From contig CANJXW010000018.1 of NCBI GenBank assembly GCA_947478965.1, positions 1 to 7,763 of the forward strand: a stretch of DNA of 7,763 nucleotides, written 5' to 3'. Shown piece after piece: positions 1 to 4,469 of this stretch. Under the pieces are notes generated by a model that saw only the letters and a list, made by a program, of their open reading frames with translations, was not told the origin of the DNA and ran no database searches. Each line of letters opens with the position of its first letter. Position 1 is the stretch's first letter. The DNA comes from Candidatus Nanopelagicaceae bacterium (lineage in GTDB: Bacteria > Actinomycetota > Actinomycetes > Nanopelagicales > Nanopelagicaceae). The position numbers and the translations under genes were made by a program.

Positions 1-381
1 GAGGAATCACCAGCGCAGAAAGTTGCACTCCAGAAACTCGAAACAGTTCTTGCACTTATTGATGGTTGGTCTGATGATGTCGTTGCTCTTGCTGCGGGAG
101 ATCGCTTGCCTTCTCTTGAACAGCTTCGTGAAACTTTGCGCAGACGTCGTGCAACATCTGCACCTGCGCAACAACTCTTCTCATCACTTCTTGGGTTGCA
201 GGTATCGCCGAAACTTTCACGAGAGGCGAGCGCATTCTGGAGAAAGGTCCGCGAAATTAAGAGCGTTGAAGATCGCGATCAAATATGGAGTTCGCTCTTG
301 CCTAGCGCAGAAGATTTATTGCAACCAGAGGCATTTTTAGCTAGTACATCTATTCCGGATGATCTCTCCGGCCTGATCTGA
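1..381 (+). CDS. Zinc-dependent metalloprotease, DUF2342/Zincin_2 family (C-terminal 126 residues; 5' end outside window)
   Basis: The reading frame is open from base 1 and ends at TGA 379-381, so the start and the catalytic HExxH region lie upstream of the window. The visible part matches the C-terminal portion of actinobacterial DUF2342 (Zincin_2) proteins: a helix ending in LALIDGWSDDVV, then DRLPSLEQLRETLRRRRAT, then an FSSLLGLQVSPKLSREASAFW segment, and a closing stretch about a 'SSLLPSAEDLLQPEAF' segment. These are familiar landmarks of that family. Members are putative cytoplasmic zinc peptidases of unknown substrate, sometimes annotated as coenzyme F420 biosynthesis-associated, a link I consider weak. 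In mycobacteria a homologue (Rv3195, from memory) lies beside the AarF-family gene, as here. The stop codon lies inside a 16-bp tandem repeat, so the last residues (GLI) are encoded by repeat DNA. No hairpin with a T-run on the + strand follows directly. Confidence 0.87.
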   Translation, partial: EESPAQKVALQKLETVLALIDGWSDDVVALAAGDRLPSLEQLRETLRRRRATSAPAQQLFSSLLGLQVSPKLSREASAFWRKVREIKSVEDRDQIWSSLLPSAEDLLQPEAFLASTSIPDDLSGLI

Positions 382-410
382 ATTTGGCCTGATCTAAATT
401 TGGCCTGATT
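370..410. repeat. 16-bp tandem repeat (about 2.6 copies) spanning the stop codon of the Zincin_2 gene
   Basis: Copy 1 is GGCCTGATCTGAATTT (370-385), copy 2 is GGCCTGATCTAAATTT (386-401), and a partial third copy GGCCTGATT follows (402-410). The stop codon TGA lies in copy 1 (379-381), and the equivalent bases of copy 2 read TAA. Such a short direct duplication is most simply a replication-slippage product. It leaves the coding sequence unaffected apart from fixing the C-terminus. Confidence 0.85.
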
Positions 411-437
411 GGCTATGTAAAAAAGCCTGGGAGAAAA

Positions 438-511
438 GCGAAGTCCCCGGGCGCTCATTTCGATATCTGCCTTCCCCTTGCAGATATCAAACGGTTATCC
501 GAGGACTTCGT
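438..511. other. Nested long-range hairpin, candidate structured RNA or terminator
   Basis: An outer stem CGAAGTCC (439-446) pairs with GGACTTCG (503-510), and a G-U pair 438/511 can be added. Inside it GATATCTGC (462-470) pairs perfectly with GCAGATATC (480-488) around a 9-nt loop, CTTCCCCTT. A third stem, GCCTGGG (425-431) with CCCGGGC (446-452), shares base 446 with the outer stem and would largely compete with it. On the + strand no T-run follows. On the - strand the structure is followed by CTTTTCT and then six T (complement of 419-424), so as - strand RNA it could act as a terminator. I cannot assign it to a known RNA family. Confidence 0.5.
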
Positions 512-691
512 GTGCAAAACGTATGGGAAATTCCTCTGAGAATCAACCGCCAAACACTTTGACTTTGGTCATTCATCCCTGTATGTGAGCGCAAAAAGTG
601 GGATTAATTCTGTTTTACATAATGAGATAAAATTAAGTAAGTCACTTGCATTCGACCTCCAAACGACAGAGATGTGACGGATGCAGTAAAT

Positions 692-754
692 GAGTTCCTG
701 TTGAGTTCTTTTCGGAACTCCCTTTTCGCAAATAACTCTCAACACCTAGTTGAG
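692..754. promoter_or_regulatory. Cluster of overlapping inverted repeats upstream of the metallopeptidase gene
   Basis: GAGTTC (703-708) and GAACTC (715-720) form a 6-bp hairpin with a TTTTCG loop. An upstream GAGTTCC (692-698) can pair with the same arm, as GGAACTC (714-720). CTCAAC (738-743) pairs with GTTGAG (749-754) around ACCTA, and it can also pair with the earlier GTTGAG at 700-705. The arms are therefore mutually exclusive. If the next gene is transcribed from upstream, this would be a leader with alternative folds. If it is transcribed from the promoter proposed at 757-793, these would be operator-like dyads. Confidence 0.4.
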
Positions 755-756
755 GA

Positions 757-793
757 TTGCAACGAGTAATCAACGGCAGAGTATTTTTCTCAC
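757..793 (+). promoter_or_regulatory. Candidate promoter for a leaderless metallopeptidase mRNA
   Basis: A -10-like TATTTT lies at 782-787, and its expected start point, about 7 nt downstream, coincides with the A of the ATG at 794. A partial -35 match, TTGCAA (757-762), lies 19 bp upstream, which is longer than ideal. No Shine-Dalgarno sequence precedes the ATG, which is consistent with leaderless translation, common in actinobacteria. The call rests on pattern only. Confidence 0.3.
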
Positions 794-1399
794 ATGACCG
801 ATTCACATAACTTTGATCTCATGGGGGCCCTAGGCGATGATGCACAGACCTTGCCTGGGATTACAGAGGGCGAGATCCTGGTTATCCGTTCGGCTCGCAG
901 GAAGAGGAATATCTCGGCCTATCGTCAGGGTGGGCGGATCGTTGTCTCTATCCCAGCTCGCCTGAGCAAGGCAGATGAGAGGGCGATAGTCCCTGAAATG
1001 GTCGCCAAAATCCGCCAGCAGGAGGAGCAAAGGACCCCCAGCGAGATAACTCTGCTCAAGCGCACCGGAGAGCTTCTCGATGAGCTCGCACCTGAAATTA
1101 CCCAGCGTCCAGCATCCATTACCTGGCGCTCCATGCGCGAGCGCTGGGGCTCTTGTACCGGGGTAGATCGAACGATTCGCATCTCAGATCGCCTTAAATT
1201 CGCCCCCGATTACGCCTTGGATTACATCCTCTTCCATGAGGCGATCCACCTCTATCACTTTGACCATGGGCCAGAATTTAACGAGATCCTCTCCAGGTTT
1301 GAGGGTTCTGAGCTCGCTAGCGCCTACCTGGCCGGATTTGAGGCGGCTGAACGGTCTCTGGCTGCCCCCCAGGAGTTAAAAAAACTACGCACAATCTGA
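794..1399 (+). CDS. M48-type zinc metallopeptidase, YgjP-like (DUF45) family
   Basis: The product is 201 residues long and has the hallmarks of YgjP-like metallopeptidases: the SMRERWGSC motif (RWGSC at 117-121) before the active site, the zinc-binding HEAIH at 148-152 with E149 as catalytic base, and a third zinc ligand H158 in DHGPEF. The N-terminal part (about 25-60) contains IRSARRKRNISAYRQGGRIVVSIPARLS, the usual beta-rich opening of actinobacterial members. No signal peptide or membrane helix is visible, so a cytoplasmic peptidase is likely; its substrate is unknown. The start at 794 is chosen because the family opening follows closely. It has no Shine-Dalgarno sequence, and ATG 821 (M10) is an alternative. 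Codon use is unlike the neighbours: five AGG arginine codons and 15 GAG to 4 GAA, against no AGG and mostly GAA in the kinase gene. This hints at a different origin or expression level. Confidence 0.88.
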   Translation: MTDSHNFDLMGALGDDAQTLPGITEGEILVIRSARRKRNISAYRQGGRIVVSIPARLSKADERAIVPEMVAKIRQQEEQRTPSEITLLKRTGELLDELAPEITQRPASITWRSMRERWGSCTGVDRTIRISDRLKFAPDYALDYILFHEAIHLYHFDHGPEFNEILSRFEGSELASAYLAGFEAAERSLAAPQELKKLRTI

Positions 1400-1482
1400 G
1401 GCTAGAACGAGCGTTTTGAGCGTGTCCGCCTGTATCGTCATGTCTGAATGAACGTGCGGGCGCAAGAGCCCCTGCGTCGATT

Positions 1483-1487
1483 GGAGG
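1483..1487 (+). promoter_or_regulatory. Strong Shine-Dalgarno sequence of the DUF5679 gene
   Basis: GGAGG lies 5 nt before the ATG at 1493. It decides the start in favour of 1493 over an in-frame upstream ATG at 1448, which has no such site and would add 15 residues not typical of the family. Confidence 0.8.
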
Positions 1488-1492
1488 CAAAC

Positions 1493-1657
1493 ATGACAGC
1501 AGAGACATACAAAGGTGACGCTTACTGCGTTAAGTGCAAAGAGAAGCGTGATTTTGAGGGAACTGTAAAGATCTCAGACTCTGGTCGTCGCATGGCACAG
1601 GGCATTTGCCCAGTCTGTGGCACCAAGGTCAATCGCATCCTCGGCAAGGCACAGTAA
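1493..1657 (+). CDS. Small zinc-ribbon protein, DUF5679 family
   Basis: The product is 54 residues long. Two CxxC knuckles, YCVKC (C12, C15) and GICPVC (C39, C42), are separated by a lysine/arginine-rich beta stretch with SGRRMAQG. It ends in TKVNRILGKAQ, a characteristic DUF5679 ending. Four cysteines imply one bound zinc (zinc-ribbon or rubredoxin-like knuckle). Family members are usually about 45-60 residues and have no established function; nucleic-acid or protein binding is a reasonable guess for a basic zinc ribbon. It sits 93 bp after the metallopeptidase gene, with its own strong ribosome binding site, and is closed by a powerful terminator. It therefore probably makes an abundant short mRNA or is the last gene of a transcript begun upstream. 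Confidence 0.9.
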   Translation: MTAETYKGDAYCVKCKEKRDFEGTVKISDSGRRMAQGICPVCGTKVNRILGKAQ

Positions 1658-1675
1658 CTCAACACCAATATTAAT

Positions 1676-1723
1676 AAATTCACCCCAGTCCATCCACTCG
1701 GATGAGCTGGGGTGAATTTTTTT
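1676..1723 (+). terminator. Strong intrinsic (Rho-independent) terminator after the DUF5679 gene
   Basis: A perfect 13-bp stem has its left arm at 1676-1688 (AAATTCACCCCAG) and its right arm at 1707-1719. The stem is extended inside by CATCC (1691-1695) pairing with GGATG (1700-1704) around ACTC, separated by a U-G pair and one mismatch. It runs into seven T residues (1717-1723). It separates the upstream genes from the E1-like/kinase genes, which therefore need their own promoter. The left flank is A/T-rich, so some activity on the - strand is possible. Confidence 0.93.
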
Positions 1724-1753
1724 ATCAGCTCATCGTCGATATCGGCGCGTGTG

Positions 1754-1776
1754 CTGCACAGTGCTCGCACGTGCAG
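1754..1776 (+). promoter_or_regulatory. Bulged hairpin upstream of the E1-like gene
   Basis: CTGCAC (1754-1759) pairs with GTGCAG (1771-1776). Stacked inside, after a bulged A1760, GTG (1761-1763) pairs with CAC (1768-1770) around CTCG. A separate dyad, CCTGA-G-TCAGG, lies at 1788-1798. Both lie between the terminator and the ATG at 1813, where the promoter and 5' leader of this gene must be. No convincing -35/-10 pair was found, so the role (leader structure or operator) is open. Confidence 0.35.
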
Positions 1777-1812
1777 AGGTAGCGGAGCCTGAGTCAGGTA
1801 AATCCTTCGCAG

Positions 1813-2997
1813 ATGACACTTAACATCACAGAGCAGAACACAGACCAGAACACTGACCAGAATCGCAATGATCTCCACCTCGATGGCGCTCGCTTCAAAC
1901 GTGGCGTACGTCTCTACAGAGTTACTGCGCCGCATCTGACTCGTCAATCCCCCGATATGCCGCGCTACCTTGTAGGCACGCGACGCTCACGCTGCGAATT
2001 ACCTGCACCTGCAGGCAGCGCAATCTTTTCTCTCATCTCTCGTGGTGCATCGATCGATGAGATCGCATCAGCTACGGGGAGTTCGGCAGCCGAGGTGAGC
2101 GAACTCTTACAAAGCCTCGATGGCGCGCAACTTCTCGAAAGTAAAGAGAGCGCGATCTCGCTTTCTCAAAGATTTATTTCAGCTATTGCCAAAAAAGCTC
2201 AGAAGGGAAGCGATCACAGTAAAGATGGCGCATATTCACAACTTGCGCTTCGCATTACCCCTGAACTTTCCCAGAGCAGATGGCTACCTGGTGTTGAAGA
2301 CTCTGGTGCAGCGATCATCAGCGCACGACAAAAAGCTCACATTGAAATCTCTGGAGATTCGCGCGCAGCAACTGCACTCTTTGGAATCCTTCTCGCGAGT
2401 GGAGTCACCAACACACTCATTGCGCCATCGCACATTCGGAAATCGCCTGCTATTGAAGAACGAGATATCAGTGCAGGTTTCTTACGCGGAAGCGATATTG
2501 GTACCGCGTTTTATACCCGGATGACCGCCCTGTCCAAAGAACTTTCGCTCTTTCCCATGGAACGCCTTGAGAGCGCGCAAGAGATTGAACCAGAAAATCA
2601 CGAACAGGTTGTGAAGATTCACTTTGGGGATATCGATCCAGAAATCTTGGCGAGGTGGATGAGCGCGGGTGAAGATCACCTCATCATTAGCGAACTCGAT
2701 GGCGCGATGTTAAATATCGGACCCATGGTTATCCCAGGAAAAACGCCATGTTCACGCTGTCTTTCGCTGACTTTAGATGACCCAACACCTGATACCGCTT
2801 TGATTCTGGACCGAGATGTCATGCCTGTGGTTGCAACTCATTATGTAGCAGGGCTTGTCGCAAGTCTTGCCCTTCAACTCATCGATACTGGCAAGAGCGA
2901 TCTGATCGGTTCGGTTCTCATCGTTGATTTATTATCGCTCTGTAACACAGAACACATCAATATTCCGCTTCACCCTATGTGTGGATGTTCCTGGTAG
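1813..2997 (+). CDS. E1/ThiF-like protein with PqqD-like N-terminal domain (TOMM leader-peptide-binding/cyclodehydratase partner-like)
   Basis: The product is 394 residues long. Residues 1-20 are low-complexity, with T(E/D)QN three times. Residues about 50-110 (RYLVGTRRSRCELPAPAGSA, then DEIASATGSSAAEVSELLQSLDGAQLLE) resemble the winged-helix PqqD/RRE domain that binds RiPP leader peptides. From about 174 a degenerate Rossmann-like start (IEISGDSRAATALFGILLASGV) follows. The C-terminal part has the zinc-binding PCSRC (C313, C316) and HPMCGC (C390, C392), the CxxC...CxC tetrad of E1-like proteins and TOMM cyclodehydratase C-proteins. The glycine-rich ATP motif of true E1 enzymes is not clear, so it is more likely a scaffold or peptide-presenting protein than an adenylating enzyme. 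Databases commonly name the actinobacterial relatives 'cyclodehydratase' or 'TOMM precursor leader peptide-binding protein'. No YcaO partner is in view. An in-frame TAG at 1780-1782 and the lack of GTG/TTG codons leave 1813 as the first start. Its Shine-Dalgarno site is poor. The kinase gene follows 59 bp later, probably in the same operon. Confidence 0.8.
   Translation: MTLNITEQNTDQNTDQNRNDLHLDGARFKRGVRLYRVTAPHLTRQSPDMPRYLVGTRRSRCELPAPAGSAIFSLISRGASIDEIASATGSSAAEVSELLQSLDGAQLLESKESAISLSQRFISAIAKKAQKGSDHSKDGAYSQLALRITPELSQSRWLPGVEDSGAAIISARQKAHIEISGDSRAATALFGILLASGVTNTLIAPSHIRKSPAIEERDISAGFLRGSDIGTAFYTRMTALSKELSLFPMERLESAQEIEPENHEQVVKIHFGDIDPEILARWMSAGEDHLIISELDGAMLNIGPMVIPGKTPCSRCLSLTLDDPTPDTALILDRDVMPVVATHYVAGLVASLALQLIDTGKSDLIGSVLIVDLLSLCNTEHINIPLHPMCGCSW
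1828..1863 (+). repeat. 12-bp in-frame tandem repeat encoding T(E/D)QN three times
   Basis: The units ACAGAGCAGAAC (1828-1839), ACAGACCAGAAC (1840-1851) and ACTGACCAGAAT (1852-1863) lie near the 5' end of the E1-like gene. Copy-number change would keep the frame, adding or removing four residues of what is probably a disordered N-terminal tail. Confidence 0.85.
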
Positions 2998-3031
2998 ACG
3001 CTCACTCGATGATTTTCGCGTAGCGCACATA

Positions 3032-3061
3032 GCCATTGGTGAAGGAGAATAAGCCAATGGC
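3032..3061 (+). promoter_or_regulatory. Translation-start hairpin of the kinase gene (SD in loop, ATG in stem)
   Basis: GCCATTGG (3032-3039) is perfectly complementary to CCAATGGC (3054-3061). The right arm contains the start codon ATG (3057-3059). The 14-nt loop (3040-3053) contains the Shine-Dalgarno AAGGAG (3042-3047), 9 nt from the ATG. In the folded mRNA the SD would be exposed but the start codon paired, which suggests modulation of initiation. The SD also decides for the ATG over an in-frame TTG at 3036, which itself lies in the left arm. Confidence 0.6.
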
Positions 3062-4424
3062 CAAGAAATCTGAGAAAACCGAAAAGTCTGCTCCAAAGGT
3101 TCAAGAGACTGAAATTCCAAAATCTACAGCTGCTCGTTCAGCAAAGATGGTTTCAATTCCTATTGGTCTTGCAGGACGTGGTGCCCTCGGTCTTGGTCGT
3201 CAGCTCGTTGGCCAATCTTCATCCCTCGTTGTTTCAGATATTCAAGAGAAGACTGCAGAGCAACTCTTTAAAGTTCTTGGCGAACTCAAAGGCGGCGCGA
3301 TGAAATTTGGTCAGGCGCTCTCTGTTTTTGAAGCAGCGCTTCCAGAAAACATTGCAAAGCCATACCGCGAGACGCTCACCAAGTTGCAAGAGTCTGCGCC
3401 TCCGCTTCCGACTCGCGTTGTCCATAAAGTTCTCGCAAAAGAGCTCGGGGAAGATTGGCGCGATAACTTCACATCTTTTGATGACAAACCGACTGCATCT
3501 GCCTCTATTGGCCAAGTACATAAAGGTGTTTGGAAAGATGGGCGCGCTGTTGCGGTCAAGATCCAATATCCAGGTGCCGCCGAAGCGCTCGTATCTGACC
3601 TAAATCAGATCCAACGTTTTGCAAAGATTTTCCAACTCGTTCTTCCTGGTTTAGATATGAAACCGCTGCTTGAAGAACTTCGCGCGCGCATTATCGAAGA
3701 AGTTGATTACCGTTATGAGGCCGAGGCACAGGAAGCATGTTGGAACGCATTTAATGGCGATCCAGATATCGCTATTCCTAAAGTTGTTATGTCTGCAGAT
3801 AAAGTTCTTGTCAGCGAATGGCTAGAAGGAATTCCACTGTCAAAGATCATCGCATCTGGAACACAAGAGCAACGCAATAACGCAGGCATGAAACTTGCGC
3901 GCTTCCATTTCACATCACCAGAACGCGCAGGGTTGTTGCACGCAGATCCACATCCTGGAAATTTCAGATTGCTTGCAGATGGACGTCTTGGAGTTCTCGA
4001 CTTCGGCGCATGTAATCGCCTGCCCAATGGATTCCCAGAACCCTTTAAAAAGCTGCTCAAGCATGCCCTCGATGATGACGCACAGGCGCTCTATGACGGC
4101 TTTAAAGAAGATGGATTTATTTTGCCCGATGTTGATGTCGACCCAAATATGGTCCTTGAATTTCTCGTTCCACTCGTTGAGCCACTTCGTACCGAGACCT
4201 TTAAATACTCACGCGAATGGTTGCGTGATCAGAGCGCGCGCGTTGGCGATCCCCGAAATCCCACAGCGAAGATCGGTTTCCAGCTCAATCTTCCCGCTGA
4301 ATATGTGCTGATCCATCGCGTTACCCTCGGAACAACTGGCATCTTCTGCCAGTTAGAGGCCGAGGGCAAATTCCGCGACGAAGCGCTTTCATGGTTCCCA
4401 GAGATAGCTCCCGCTAACTCCTAG
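3057..4424 (+). CDS. AarF/ABC1/UbiB-family atypical kinase
   Basis: The product is 455 residues, the usual size for the family, with a basic, lysine-rich N-terminus (1-30). Visible motifs in order: the family-specific KxGQ as KFGQALS (K83-Q86); the alanine-rich replacement of the glycine loop, ASASIGQVH (147-155); the ATP-binding lysine in VAVKIQ (K168); the EVDYRYEA segment (215-222); the catalytic HADPHPGN (295-302); and DFG (315-317). All expected residues for nucleotide binding are present. UbiB/COQ8 relatives act on membrane lipid or quinone pathways; the mycobacterial neighbour-equivalent Rv3197 has been reported, from memory, as an ATP-binding protein linked to macrolide tolerance. The real substrate here is unknown. 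No clear membrane helices are visible at the C-terminus, unlike UbiB of proteobacteria. It lies 59 bp downstream of the E1-like gene and probably shares its mRNA; a hairpin covers its start codon. Its stop codon is 20 bp from that of the convergent - strand gene. Confidence 0.93.
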   Translation: MAKKSEKTEKSAPKVQETEIPKSTAARSAKMVSIPIGLAGRGALGLGRQLVGQSSSLVVSDIQEKTAEQLFKVLGELKGGAMKFGQALSVFEAALPENIAKPYRETLTKLQESAPPLPTRVVHKVLAKELGEDWRDNFTSFDDKPTASASIGQVHKGVWKDGRAVAVKIQYPGAAEALVSDLNQIQRFAKIFQLVLPGLDMKPLLEELRARIIEEVDYRYEAEAQEACWNAFNGDPDIAIPKVVMSADKVLVSEWLEGIPLSKIIASGTQEQRNNAGMKLARFHFTSPERAGLLHADPHPGNFRLLADGRLGVLDFGACNRLPNGFPEPFKKLLKHALDDDAQALYDGFKEDGFILPDVDVDPNMVLEFLVPLVEPLRTETFKYSREWLRDQSARVGDPRNPTAKIGFQLNLPAEYVLIHRVTLGTTGIFCQLEAEGKFRDEALSWFPEIAPANS

Positions 4425-4439
4425 GCGCCAGATAAAGAG

Positions 4440-4469
4440 CAAGATTATTTCTTGAGAGAAACAATCTTG
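4440..4469. terminator. Imperfect palindrome at the convergent gene ends, candidate bidirectional terminator
   Basis: CAAGATT (4440-4446) pairs with AATCTTG (4463-4469). After one A/C mismatch, TTTCT (4448-4452) pairs with AGAAA (4457-4461) around TGAG. The structure overlaps the last codons and stop (4445-4447) of the - strand gene and starts 15 bp after the + strand kinase stop. On the - strand it is followed by the T-rich CTCTTTATCT; on the + strand there is no T-run. The stem is A/T-rich, so termination would be moderate. No better terminator was found between the two genes. Confidence 0.4.

Larger units (their letters stand above)
382..793. other. 412-bp gap without a convincing gene, rich in inverted repeats
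   Basis: No ORF with coding character was found on either strand. The gap holds the remainder of the 16-bp tandem repeat, the nested hairpin at 438-511, a competing stem at 425-452, a weak sigma70-like pair (TTGACT 559-564 and TATGTG 582-587, 17-bp spacing) and competing inverted repeats at 692-754. I do not recognise a known tRNA, tmRNA, SRP RNA, RNase P, 6S RNA or riboswitch consensus in it. It is long for a compact genome and may hold a small RNA or the promoter region of the next gene. Confidence 0.6.

Noticed and set aside
23..340. 105-codon + strand ORF near the left edge
   Set aside because: It overlaps the Zincin_2 frame and its translation is low-complexity, arginine/histidine/leucine-rich. 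The Zincin_2 frame has recognisable family sequence and is open from base 1.
106..381. ATG at 106 as a genuine start
   Set aside because: The same frame is open upstream to base 1 with family-like sequence (LETVLALIDGWSDDVV), so 106 is an internal start triplet of a gene that begins outside the window.
425..460. Resemblance to the RNase P RNA conserved stretch (GAGAAAAGCGAAGTCC...)
   Set aside because: The match to the conserved GAGGAAAGTCC core is broken by an insertion, and no other conserved RNase P regions follow in the gap.
703..728. GAGTTC/GAACTC hairpin followed by CCTTTT as an intrinsic terminator
   Set aside because: The stem is only 6 bp with balanced G/C, and the T-run is four bases interrupted by preceding C; too weak to call, so listed only as part of the inverted-repeat cluster.
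382..793. tRNA, CRISPR array, insertion sequence or riboswitch in the long gap
   Set aside because: No cloverleaf or TTCRANY T-loop arrangement, no regularly spaced repeats, no transposase or terminal repeats, and no riboswitch consensus recognised.
1448..1492. Upstream ATG extension of the DUF5679 gene
   Set aside because: There is no Shine-Dalgarno before 1448, while GGAGG sits at ideal distance from 1493 and the family begins close to the first CxxC.
1522..1947. 141-codon ORF on the - strand
   Set aside because: It crosses the strong terminator and two genes with solid family matches on the + strand, and its own translation shows no recognisable domain.
3036..3056. TTG start for the kinase, seven codons upstream
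   Set aside because: The Shine-Dalgarno AAGGAG lies downstream of this TTG and at proper distance from ATG 3057.
3234..3603. Several ORFs of 80-110 codons inside the kinase gene on both strands
   Set aside because: Shadows of a gene with all AarF/ABC1 motifs in one frame; no domains seen in the alternatives.
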